Of a stretch of DNA of 64,000 nucleotides, positions 1 to 10,522 are shown in pieces. The first letter of the stretch is position 1, and each line of letters begins with the position of its first letter. The DNA lies in NCBI RefSeq assembly GCF_000004075.3, contig NC_026659.2, positions 2,170,001 to 2,234,000 of the forward strand, written 5' to 3'. The position numbers and the translations under genes were made by a program. Below the pieces are notes generated by a model. That model was not told where the DNA came from. It was given only the letters and a program-made list of their open reading frames with translations, and did not search any database. The stretch comes from Cucumis sativus (taxonomy: Eukaryota > Streptophyta > Magnoliopsida > Cucurbitales > Cucurbitaceae).

Positions 1-705
1 ACCTTTGTTTACTCAGTTTGAATTACTTCAACTCACAAAATTTGCCTCTATTTAGTCACGTCAATCTATTTAATGTTTAAACAATTTTCTTAAATCTAAA
101 ACTTAAATTATGTTTGTTTTAAATTTATTATTGATCGAGTTGAAATTGTCAAACAAATAATTTGAAAAACTCAAATGGAGATAAAATCAATATTTATATG
201 GTTCACTCAAATTGAGATAAAACTTTAAGATTACAATCATACATAATTAAATATGTTAAGTATAGATTTTCGTACTTAGTCATTTAAGGTGACATATAAT
301 AAATTTAAGACATTCCAACCGTACAATTTACCATACCATATCAAACCAATTACTTAATTCAAGTTTGATAATTGCATAAGTGGTATGTATTTTGTGGTAT
401 ATAGTAGGACTAATATAAGAATAGAGGTGAAAGAAATAAGAATTTAATTGTTGAAGATACATGGATAATGTTTAAACTAAACTTGTTTTAAAATAGAAAT
501 TGAAGTTTTATATCTCACCCAAAGAAAGGTGAAAGATTTTAATCTATATTGTTGAATTATTAAGTTATACTTAAATAGGTCATAAAGTTAATGAAGTGGG
601 AAAAAAACATAATTAAAAGTTTAATAAGCATAATTATTATAGAAAGTTGGGAGATTAAAAATTTAAAACTCAACAATAAAATAGTACAAACAAAGGCAAC
701 TTTTC
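1..705. other. AT-rich intergenic DNA
   Basis: No open frame with coding character and no recognisable element was seen. The right end leads into the promoter and leader of the DUF1191 gene. A telo-box-like run (AACCCTAAACCC, about 760-771) lies just beyond this stretch, between the pyrimidine tract and the start codon. Confidence 0.5.
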
Positions 706-735
706 TTTTCCCTTTCCTTTTCCCTTTCCTTTTCC
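706..735 (+). repeat. Pyrimidine 12-bp tandem repeat
   Basis: About 2.5 copies of the unit TTTTCCCTTTCC. It lies roughly 215 bp upstream of the DUF1191 start codon. CT-rich tracts are common in plant promoters and leaders, so it may fall in the core promoter or 5' leader; that placement is inference. Confidence 0.6.
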
Positions 736-951
736 TTACAACTCACTCTCATAACTCATAACCCTAAACCCAATTTCTTCTAAATTTTTCCTCTTTCCAC
801 AATTCCATCTTACAAAACAAGAACACTTTAACAAAAGCAGAGCAACAAAAAAGCTGCTTCATTCATTCCTCTTCTTTTCATACAATTCTCAAGAAAAAAA
901 ACCACTGATATTTTACCAAAAACAACACCTTCCTTCAAACCCATTTTCCAA

Positions 952-1875
952 ATGGGTTTCTTCTTCCTTTTCATTCTCACCATTTCTTCACTGACCTCAT
1001 CCATGGCGTTCCACAATCTCCAATCGCCGCATCTCCTCGATCTTTATATCAGAGATTACACATTGAAATCCCTTGACAACACAGTCAAAACAGGGACACT
1101 TCACAGTGTTCCGTTACCGGAGAATTTCTCCGGCATTGATGTTGCCACGGCGAGGTTCCGATGCGGAAGTTTACGGAGGTATGGTGCATCGGTGAAAGAA
1201 TTTCATGTGGGTGTTGGTGTTTCTCTGAACCCATGTGCTGAGAGAATTGTAATCATCCGGCAAAATTTGGGATCTAATTGGTCTTCGATTTACTTTAACA
1301 ACTACCGTTTAACTGGGTATCAATTAGTTTCTTCAATTTTGGGGATTTTGGCTTACAACTCTGGAAATAATGGTTCGAGTTCCTCCCCTGTTCCATTTGA
1401 GGTTGGAATTTCCGCCGGCGAAAAACCCATTACTATAGATTTCAGAAACTCGACGAGAATGGGTAAAAATTCGAGAACGAGGCCGATTTGTGCGAGTTTC
1501 GAGAGGGATGGGAGAGTTACATTGGCGAAGGAGATTTCGCCGTCGATTTGCTCTGTTCTGAGACAGGGGCATTTTGGGTTAGTGGTGGAGGAGCCAGAGC
1601 CGGTGGAGTTGAGGAAGAAGGAACGGCCTTGGAAGGTGGCTATCGGAAGCGCGATCGGGGCGGCGATCGGAGCGTTTCTTTTGGGGTTGTTGTTGGTGGC
1701 GATGTTTGTGAGAGTGAAGAAGAGAACGAGAATGGAGGAGCTGGAAATCAGGGCTTATGAAGAGGAAGCTCTGCAGGTTTCGATGGTCGGACATGTAAGA
1801 GCTCCGACGGCGCCGGGGACGAGGACTATGCCGTCGATTGAACATGAGTATTTGCCGCCGTCTCGTCGACGGTGA
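952..1875 (+). CDS. DUF1191 family type I membrane protein
   Basis: Single uninterrupted frame of 307 codons, no intron. Residues 1-19 form a signal peptide (hydrophobic core, SSMA|FHN cleavage region). The lumenal or apoplastic part follows, with two conserved-looking cysteines in SLNPCAERI and ARFRCG contexts and NWS and NGS glycosylation sequons. One membrane span lies at about residues 229-252 (IGSAIGAAIGAFLLGLLL core), followed by a basic KKR stop-transfer and a 50-residue cytosolic tail containing EEEALQVSMVGHVRAPTAPG, a segment I recognise as typical of plant DUF1191 proteins. The family has no established biochemical function. The start is the first ATG of the frame, immediately before the signal peptide. 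Family recognition is from memory; topology is read from the sequence. Confidence 0.85.
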   Translation: MGFFFLFILTISSLTSSMAFHNLQSPHLLDLYIRDYTLKSLDNTVKTGTLHSVPLPENFSGIDVATARFRCGSLRRYGASVKEFHVGVGVSLNPCAERIVIIRQNLGSNWSSIYFNNYRLTGYQLVSSILGILAYNSGNNGSSSSPVPFEVGISAGEKPITIDFRNSTRMGKNSRTRPICASFERDGRVTLAKEISPSICSVLRQGHFGLVVEEPEPVELRKKERPWKVAIGSAIGAAIGAFLLGLLLVAMFVRVKKRTRMEELEIRAYEEEALQVSMVGHVRAPTAPGTRTMPSIEHEYLPPSRRR

Positions 1876-3712
1876 GAATTTGAGAATGTAATGTTTGTTC
1901 AGATTTAGAGCTATAGTTTTATTCTTTTTTTTTCTTTTCTTTTGTAAGATTAGTGATTGAAACTGTCAACAAAAAGAATTTTATTGTACATTTGATATTG
2001 GTTTGCGATGATAAACACAACAAACTTTCAATTGATTGGTTTATAAATTTATGTTGATATTTTGTTCTTTTTTCTCTTGAGTTCCACGGGGATATCAAAC
2101 ACCGATAACAATTTGTTAGATGCTATATTAAATTCGTTTTCATGTTTGTTAAGTAAAATCAAATCATCTTCATCCATCATTGAAGTATTTGAGTCTATTA
2201 GTGTGATTTAAGATGGTATTTGGACGTTTCTAACATCTATATTTATTAAATAATTACTTTCACTCTTAATATCCGTTAATTAGTTTAAAAGAATTATAAT
2301 TATCGTTAATTGCACTCACGAACGCATGACTCTCCCACATTGTCAGTTTTATGTTTTAATATTAAATTTGGAATGTTTATATATTAAATAATGTTTTATT
2401 TTAACTAAATTCTTGATTTAGGTAGATTTGATGTATCCCACCCTATAACCTAAGGTTACAAAAACCTAACTTACTTTTTTTTATAGCAAAAATGCAACAA
2501 AGTGGGATCACTCTCTCAACCATATTTCATAAAAGAATGTAATTATTATTTCTTCTTTTCTTTTCTTTTTAGTGCAATTTTTAAATTCACATATTTACCT
2601 TACAAAAAAATCACGTGAAAATTGTTGGCTTTTATTTATCGCTACAAATTTAGTGAATGTTATTGGAGCATCAGTGAAACGTCAAAATATTTTTTAACAT
2701 TTTTTAGTATCTTTATTATATAGTGTTTGGTGTTCTCTATATTGAATTTGTAGATCTGCCACAAGTTGCACTAAACATAATTTTTAGATATGATAAGTAA
2801 GTGTATAACAACATTTTTTTTAAAACAACTATAAATGTAACAAAGTATACGAGTAAACAGAGTCCCATGAACAATATAATTTATCGTTAATAAACTTTAA
2901 AAGCGGTAATGAAAGCATTAAATTAAAAGGTGTATGTGGAGAAGAAATGTAGAGAATAGGGCGACAAAAAGAGAGGAGAGAAAGGAATGTGTGTGATTAG
3001 TTGTCGCATCGGTCATCTAATTGAGAGATGAAAATTGGGAAAGGGTTCGGCGTTTTGGTTTCCCATTCATACTTCAGTTCTATCATTCTATCATCTATCT
3101 ATCTATCTATTTTCTAAAGAATCTTAAAGTTAAAGACACTTTTTGTCGGTACAAAACAAAGGCTTTCATTCAAAATTATTCAACGTTGCGTTTCCTTCCA
3201 CCTCTTCCAAAAATCATTTCAAGCGTGCCAACCAACCACACCCTCTCTCTCTTCTCTTTCAAAAGAATCTACCATAAATTAAATCTTAGGGGTGTGTGAT
3301 TTTTTTTTTTTTTTAATTTTAAGGTCGGTATTTAGATTCAATTCTTATAATAAAGGTTCACATTAAATTTAATTTTATTAATTTCATATTAGTTTATAAC
3401 TTGTTTGGTAAATTTGATATAGAAAAAACTCACTTTGGACCTTGTAGTTTTTATATATGATAATCTAGAAGAAACATCGTTATAAAACTTTGAGCACGAT
3501 GAAACTTATATTTTTAATTTTTTTTAATAAAAATAGACAGGTATATTTAACTCTAAATTTACATAAAACAAAGTCAACGAAGAAGTAAGAAAGAAAAGTG
3601 ATAGAAGTGGTTGTTGTTGTGTTAGAATTAGGTTACTATTTTTGTAATGCTAATTGAATAAAATTACAACTAACATTGAAACAAAGTATTTTATTAATCT
3701 ATATATAATACA

Positions 3713-3743
3713 GGCCATGGCCATGGCCATGGCCATGTCCATG
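3713..3743 (+). repeat. GGCCAT hexanucleotide microsatellite
   Basis: Four perfect GGCCAT units followed by one imperfect unit (GTCCAT). It is unusually GC-rich for this AT-rich interval. Confidence 0.8.
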
Positions 3744-3766
3744 TACTTTGCTAGCTATTGTTCTTC

Positions 3767-3799
3767 ATATATATCTATATCTATATCTATATATATATT
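3767..3799 (+). repeat. TATATC microsatellite
   Basis: Imperfect run of TATATC/TATATA units, about 33 bp, only 25 bp after the GGCCAT array. Confidence 0.7.
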
Positions 3800-4805
3800 T
3801 CCTACCAAGAGTCAAATTTTCTCTAGCTTTCTTATGTAGTAATATGTGTCTATTTGTGGTTATTTGTGCTATTATAATCTTTTAACTTACCAATATGTAA
3901 TAAATATAGTAATACTTTACTTTGAAACTTAAAAAAATGAATATTCCTCTTCTCTCTTCTTCTTATATTATTTATTATTAGTTTTAATTTGTTGACATAA
4001 TGTTCCAAAAAAAAGAAATAATCAAATAGAAAGTACATCAAATTATTGTATTATTGTATCGAGTACTTACCTACTCACTCATACTTACTTACCATACAAG
4101 TAGCTTTTTATTTTCCTATATTTTACTTGATGAATATGAAATAGAATATAAAAAATAGTAAACACAACTAATTGTAGGTTATAAGAATGGATGATTTAAA
4201 TTACTGTATAATTGGAATTCAAATATAGGGTGAACTATAATAGCAAACGTAGTTTTAAAATTTTTCGATTAATACATATACTCTTGCATTAGTTTGATTT
4301 GTGGGGTTGACTAACTATTATTAAAATGGATTTGATCTTTTAAGTTTTTGCCTCCTTTAATTACATTTGATAAAATGACCAACTAAAGTCTTGGATGCAT
4401 GCACAATCTTGTTCACTAATCAATTTAATCTTGATTGAAACAAACCACAAACTCATACAATTTTTATCTTTAAAAGTGAGCAATATATATTATGTAATTA
4501 AGAAAATATATATAGAGAGACATGTCAATACCTAACAGAGGATTACACAGTACATCTCAATAACAAGAGATTAAAAACTAATATTAATTAGTATAATAAA
4601 ACAACTTTAGGCCTCTTTCACCCTTTTCATATGACCAAATCCTGATAATATACTTCATCAAAACAAACAATAATCAATAGCTCGTTTTCAAACAAAAAAA
4701 GGAAAAAAAGAAAGAAAGAAAAAAGAAGAAAGAAAAACCAAAGATGGTCTAGAAGAAAATGATGGATGATCCTCTTCAAGTTCCAAGAAATTTAAAGTAT
4801 AAAAC

Positions 4806-6548
4806 TCAACGGAAGTTGAACTTAGAATTGTAAGTCAACCCAACTTGCCAATTTGAAGGAAGAACATTCCATAGAGTAAGTGTTTCTCTAGTTGTGTAAG
4901 AAGTGATTCTGAATGAAAGTGATTGGCCACCCAATGAAGAAAAAGCTTGATATGAAGCTCCCCAGTTATGGCTCATCGTTATCCATCCTGTTTTGCTTCC
5001 TTTCACTGCCATTGAATATACATCTCCTCCTCCTCCTACATTCATCACATAAACCAATAACCAATATCCATTTCCTTGCAAGCTGAAACGAATTCCTCCT
5101 TTTTTCGCACATGGAACCCTACATTATACAATAGCATTCACGTTTAATTAATATCGTACTAGTTGTTTCCTAATATCCATTGAACGTGGATTTAAGAGTT
5201 TAAATAAAATAGGCAGTTGCAAGTATAGCAATCAGATGCAAAGAATTAGTAGAGATGGAACTCAATGCAAAATAAATTAAAGTTATAGCATATTGGTCAT
5301 TAATAAATTATCGCTTTTGAACAAGGGTGAGATGAAGGCGCTATGGGGTATGTGTCAACCTCGCTAGTTGTGATTTTCATATGTGTTCTTATCCCACAAC
5401 CTTTAATTTATTTGTTTCTTTTTCTAAATATAGTTATAGCAAAATCTAAATTATTCAATCCTAGAGATAGACAATTCGTTAACATAAAAATTTATTAGTC
5501 ATAGACTATATTACTAATGAGAGTCTATCAATAAGATAGTGTATCAATAAATAATAAAACTTATTATTAATAGATTTTGTTATATTTGTAATTATTTAAA
5601 AATGTTACTTTACAACTTGTTAGCTCAAAAATTGCAATTACCCAAATGAAAATGCTTTTAATTCAAGTAGGCCTAAATTATTATAATCCTTTCTCCTAAT
5701 ACATTTGAAGTCGGGAGCTGACCAAACTTTCAAACGTTGCCTTATTTTTGTTTTGTTTATAATTTTAGTTGAAGAACCTATCTGAGACAAAATTTTAAAC
5801 TTCTATCGTCTATGTCATGGATATAATATCTTAATCTAGTTGCTAGTTATCTCACAAGAATTTATGTAACTAGACCCATTCAGCCAAAAATTTTAAAAAT
5901 AAGGTTTAGGGTATATGTAATATCTTTCTAAAATTAAACAACAAAACGAATCAAATTCAACTCACCTGCGGTACTGAACAGGGACAATTCCAGCCTTCCA
6001 CCAAGCGATCTTCATGAAGGCAGGCTTAGCCATGTCGAAGTGAACTCTTGGTGGGTTGCACCACCCACCAGCGTTGGAGTCCTGCGACCAGTTTGGCGGG
6101 CACAGGTTAGTCGCTGTCACGGTGGTGAATGGCACATTTGCGTAGCACGCCTTCGACTGCACGCATTTGATTTGAAAGCAAGTCCCGCAAGCGTAGCCGT
6201 TGTTGAATAGCGTCGAGCTTAAAGCCACAGTATCAGTCCCATACCCGTTCGTAAACAAGTTTCCATACCCACAAGCTCCACCTGAAAAAAAAGAAAAACA
6301 AAACGGTCATATTTTGTTCATTAATTTACGTTTTAAAAATGACATTTCTGAGCTTTTTAACAAAATTTGTTGAGTCTAGCTATTATCGCGTTACCCATAG
6401 TCTCGGAGGCAGTTTCGTCGCCATAAAAGGTGGCATGAGCAAGTTTCCATGGGCTCGGTTGGAACACAGCGAGGGTTGATCTCATGAAGATGGCCAAAAC
6501 CAATGCCACCATGAAGAGATTGAAGCTTAAAGAAGAAGAAGAAGCCAT
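4806..6548 (-). CDS. EXPA: Alpha-expansin (EXPA), possibly root-hair type
   Basis: Three exons read on the - strand: 6548-6395, 6281-5966, 5118-4806 (783 nt, 260 aa). All junctions are GT-AG, and the interrupted codons rejoin as Gly52 and Arg157. Residues 1-27 are a signal peptide. The six-stranded DPBB/GH45-like domain carries [23 protein letters not shown], the cysteine set, the alpha-specific GGWCNPP insertion and the HFD motif at 132-134. The C-terminal CBM63 domain starts near residue 160 and ends in NFR. Length matches typical EXPA (about 250-260 aa). Expansins loosen cellulose-xyloglucan contacts at acid pH without hydrolysis and are secreted to the wall. The first ATG (6548) was chosen; the frame extends three codons upstream but only to a TTG. 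The root-hair element in the promoter and resemblance to EXPA7/EXPA18 suggest a root-hair role, which is inference. Confidence 0.93.
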
Positions 6549-6608
6549 TGTTGCCAAATTATTATGAGGCCTAGTTTCTTGCTCATTGACTTAAGAACTC
6601 GCAGGGCC

Positions 6609-6615
6609 TTATATA
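6609..6615 (-). promoter_or_regulatory. TATA box of the expansin gene
   Basis: TATATAA on the - strand, 61 bp upstream of the expansin ATG, in the context GAATATATAAGGCCC. The position fits a short leader. Confidence 0.65.
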
Positions 6616-6654
6616 TTCTAAACCACCACCAAATAATAATGGAACGAACTTCCC

Positions 6655-6673
6655 CTTCGTGACCCTCACGAAG
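6655..6673 (-). promoter_or_regulatory. Palindromic root hair element (RHE)
   Basis: CTTCGTGACCCTCACGAAG is a perfect inverted repeat with 8-bp arms and a 3-bp centre. The inner 17 bp fit the published RHE consensus WHHDTG-N3/4-KCACGWH exactly (TTCGTG, four bases, TCACGAA) when read on either strand. It lies about 40 bp upstream of the TATA box and 110-125 bp upstream of the expansin ATG. RHEs are the RSL4-bound elements of root-hair genes such as EXPA7. The match is seen directly; function is inferred. Confidence 0.7.
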
Positions 6674-8219
6674 ATTTCCTGTCTACTTTATCAAGTCAAT
6701 TCATAAATATGTAAAATAATTTAAGAGGGAATAACATAAATTAAACCCTTTTTTAAATTAGCGATGTGTTTTTGGTTGGTAAAGCATGTAGATTTCTGAT
6801 CAATTTTAAGGCTGATTTTTGCATTTCCTTTTTAATCAAAGAAGTGAGAGAAACTGTGTTGGATTGAGATACGTGGGAGATAGAGAATGGAGCATGAATT
6901 GTGAGACTAAGGAAATTATAATAATCGGAATAGAATTTGAATCATTATTATAATCTCAATATAGTGTGGATAATAGCGTCAAATTTTGGGTTCAACGTGC
7001 TTGCAGGTTTCATCTACTCATAAAAGTCTGCCACCCACTTAGCCTAATCTTTTCGTTTCATTTTATTTTTAGTTTAGTCAATTCTAATTTTACAACTTAA
7101 ACTTAATTGGATGGATTGAAGGCTACCATGGTTAAATTAATGATATCAGTTTTAGTTACTAATTTCACCATCAGTACTTCTTTCTCATGCATACAGGTTC
7201 TTTTCTACACCAATTTAATATTTATGAGTAATTTAGATCAAATGTCTTACTTTTATCATAAAATTTAGTCACTTTGACGACTTGCTATTATTATTTGTAT
7301 GTGTGGCACAACAAGGCTAACTTTTTTACAACCTAAATTATTAGACCAAATTTTATTTTGTGATATTTTTTAACATATAAAAAAACAACTATACTTTTAG
7401 TCTTTTGGTTTCTAGATGACTCATTTACCTCCTAAAAGTTTTAATTTGGCCAATTTAAGTCGTCAATTCTAATAAATGAGTTTCAAAAATGGAATAAATA
7501 TTATGTATTTTCTTTTTATTATTTCAAACATTTTGAAATAAAAATATTATTTCTCTCTCCTCTTTCTGTCTAATCCTCATTCCTCCCTCTTCTCTCCATT
7601 TATTGTCCTTTCCTCAGTATCTTTTGTTGTTGCAAAAATTCATATTAAGAAAAAAAAAACAATTCATCTTTGACATAACAACGAGGATAAATTTATAAAT
7701 CAAACAATATAACTTTCCTAACAAAAAAATGTCACTCACATTGATAGTTTTAAGGTCACATAGAAGTCACATATTTATAATTTATTTTTAGTAAAACGAC
7801 GGTGTGGATAAAAATCGAATCACTTAATTGTAAGAATGTAGGATCGTGTTAATTACTAATAATTTAAACTCACTTGATGAATCGATTGCATAGATAAGTT
7901 TTTTTTAAAAAAATTATATTTCGAAATTTCCAATTCATCCCTAAAATTAATTTTGAGGCTTATTCCTAATCATTCAAACACTTTTTTGAAACTTTGTTCT
8001 TAATTAAAGAAATCTAACAAACAATCTATAAGTTTTTCATGTGCTAGGATACGACACTTCTCACAAATATTTAGATTATGGTTGCCCTAGCAAAATTTAT
8101 ATCTTCAAGACATTTGATTTTTTTTATTTGATTTTTTTAATGAATACTACAAGGACTGTTAGGATTTTTCTCCTTATAAGCAAAAACTTCGTATTCATAC
8201 CAACCATCTACCATACGAT
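6674..8219. other. AT-rich intergenic DNA
   Basis: About 1.5 kb upstream of the expansin promoter. No coding frame, RNA gene or bounded element was recognised. A possible coding look near 8041-8350 is explained by the bHLH relic that follows. Confidence 0.45.
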
Positions 8220-8452
8220 GAAGCAAATAGACGAGCAACTTATAGTAAAGCTCAGACACATCAAAGGTTGGATAGCAGCCATTATTGTTTACAAGAGGTT
8301 CATTCAATGTTGGGGACGAACCTCTCATTTAGTTTGGTCGAATTGCAGCTAAGGATTTCGAGCCCTTCACCAGCTAAAGCTTGAAAAAAAAATGGAAAGA
8401 GGGAGCCTATGTTTTGTGACTGTGTCTAAAACAACTTAAATTCCTATTGTCC
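8220..8452 (-). pseudogene. Decayed last exon of a bHLH Ib(1)-like gene
   Basis: Nucleotide alignment by eye shows clear similarity to the last exon of the bHLH gene at 10523-13070: the segments matching [20 protein letters not shown] and GCYPTIDVS can be followed in order. The frame is destroyed by indels and stops, and the first exon, the basic region and the helix-loop-helix are absent. The right edge stops abruptly at LINE sequence. It is closest to the nearest paralogue (gene A), 2 kb away in the same orientation, so it is most simply a truncated tandem copy. Confidence 0.75.
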
Positions 8453-9480
8453 CAGAAATGTTTAGATGTTGGTTTACCTCCTAAGGGAACCCCCAAGTAA
8501 TTTATAGGCATATGTTGAACTTTGATGCCCCAGCGGATAGTAACCGTTTCGGCTCTGTTTAGATCAATGTTGATAGGGGATATAGTGGATTTATTCAGAT
8601 TGATGTTGAGACGAGTAGCAACTTCAAAGGCGTGTAGGACATATCTGAGGTTAGAAAAATATTTATCGTTGTCTTCAATAAAGAGTAATATGTCGTCTGC
8701 AAAAAGTAAGTGGGTAAGATTGAAATTCTCTCCGATCTTGACCCCTTTGATTTTGTTTTGTTTCTCCATATTTGTAAGGAGTTTGCTGAGATAATCCATG
8801 GCTAGAACAAATATGAAAGGTGAGATTGGGTCGCCTTGTCTAAGACCTCTGCTGGGAACAATTTTGCCTCTTGGTCTCCCATTGATGAGGATGGAATACT
8901 GAACACTGGAGATACAAGCTTTTACCCATTTTCTTCAAGTTGCAGGGTAGTTTTATTTTGTCAAAAGCTTTACCCATTTTCTTCAAGTTGCAGGGTAGTT
9001 TTATTTTGTCAAAAGCTTTCTCTAAATCGAGCTTAATAATGAATCCTTTACTCTTTTTACTTCTCCAATAGTCCACAGCTTCATTGGAAATAAGAATGGC
9101 ATTTGTGATTTGTCTGCCTTTTACAAAAGTCATTTGCTGTTCAAAGACCGTTTCTGGCAGAGTTGTTTTGAATCTTTCCGCTATCACCTTAGCAATCAGT
9201 TTGTAAAGAGTTGTTGTTAGACTGATGGGTCTATAGTTAGATTCTTTTTCACATTTGTTCTTCTTTGCAATGAGAGCTATGTAGGTTTTCCTGACAGCTT
9301 TGTTGATGATGCCATTGGTTTGGAAATCTTTGAAAATGTCCACTATTCTTTTTTCATGAATTTCCAAGCATATTTCAAAATTTCCATGGTATATACGTCG
9401 GGCCCAGGGGCTTTGTTTTCATCAATGGAGTTTAGAGCATTCCAGATTTCCAAACCAACAGCATCATCAACAAAGCTGTC
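8453..9480 (-). mobile_element. LINE (non-LTR) reverse transcriptase fragment
   Basis: On the - strand, in order of the protein: an APGPD block near 9400, NYRPISL near 9220, FVKGRQI, IKLDLEKAFD, GLRQGDPISPF near 8830, the catalytic FADD box (LLFADDILLF) near 8695, and YLGVPLGG near 8480. This is the palm and thumb of a plant LINE ORF2. Frameshifts separate the two main open parts, and an in-frame 48-bp duplication follows the KAFD block. The endonuclease, RNase H region, 3' tail and poly(A) are missing, so the element is dead and truncated at both ends. Its left edge abuts the bHLH relic inside the RT region. Confidence 0.88.
8917..9012 (-). repeat. 48-bp tandem duplication inside the LINE
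   Basis: Two adjacent, nearly identical 48-bp copies, giving a repeated 16-residue block (FDKIKLPCNLKKMGKA) in the RT frame. The length is a multiple of three, so the frame is kept. Confidence 0.85.
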
Positions 9481-10522
9481 AATGAAACCTACGTATTATG
9501 CAGGATATTTTGGATCTTCTATTATATTATTTCAATTGGTCCGCCAAGCTTTATTAAATTCTGCCATTTTTTTTTTAAATTTACAATTAATGGGCTACGG
9601 AGTAAATTTTCATATTTTGTTTCGCTATGACTACAAAAGAATTTAAGTTTTTTTTTTTTTCTTTTTTTTTCTTTTTCTGTAATTGTGTTTGATAATGATA
9701 TCTTCGATGTTACCATACATTTATTATTTTATGGCTGGAATTGCTTGAAGGTGGAGGTGGAGAGACAAACCCAAGAGAGAAAACAACACAGAGGGTTCTT
9801 ACTCGGATCAACCGTGAAGAGTGAGAGAGAGTCCTTGGGTTTGCATTAATTAGGATAGCAATCTGTCATTTAGGAATTATTTTAAAATTGACCGTTACAT
9901 TAATTACCATAGTTTGTGTTTCAATTGTAGTGTAATTGGGTGAGGTTCTAATTTGTTGATAAACTCTTCCATTTATACAATTAATTTTTGTTTTTTATAT
10001 TTTTCCAAACTAAACTTCCTATTTTTGCTATTTATCTGGTTTCCTAAAAAATAAATCATAATTACTAGGCCCATAATCCACATATTTGTTTGCAAAAAGG
10101 AGCAAAAGAAGAAAAAAAACATGAAGCCCATCCTAATATATATATAACGATGTAAAATGTCATGAATATCCATCATAATTACTACTGCACTTGGATAATA
10201 ATGATGCATTATTTGACTGATACACATCATTGATAAATTTGTCAATCTGCCCTTGTTTATACAACTAACAAACTTGATACACATGACTGTTTAATTCATT
10301 GCTGATAAATTTGACACTGTTGCACTATTTAAATAGTTGGTACGCATCTGATTGATTATATTATTATTGATAAACTTGATAATGATACAACCATCTAAAG
10401 TACTCTAGTATATAAATACGATAGTATATAAATGCACCTGATTAATATACTATTTCTAAACTTGATGGTGATGATATATCAGTGCAATTCGCACATCAAG
10501 GCAATCAACTCGATAATTTTAT
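9481..10522. other. AT-rich intergenic DNA with TGATA-rich tract
   Basis: No gene. About 10195-10460 holds many imperfect copies of motifs such as TTGATACAC, TGATAA and TTGATAA, resembling the larger field at 18.4-18.9 kb. The left part contains poly-T runs near 9570-9680. Confidence 0.45.

Larger units (their letters stand above)
1876..4805. other. AT-rich intergenic DNA between DUF1191 and expansin genes
   Basis: About 2.9 kb between the 3' ends of two convergent genes. It contains a short (TATC)n run near 3094-3112, the CCATGG and TATATC microsatellites listed separately, and a polypurine tract at about 4692-4736. Short open frames here have no coding look (low complexity, no domain). I see no further gene. 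Confidence 0.5.

Noticed and set aside
1333-1845. Frames overlapping the DUF1191 gene on either strand
   Set aside because: Shadows of a single-exon gene with signal peptide and membrane span in the chosen frame.
6549-6557. Expansin start three codons further upstream
   Set aside because: The upstream codon is TTG; the first true ATG is at 6548 and directly precedes the signal peptide.
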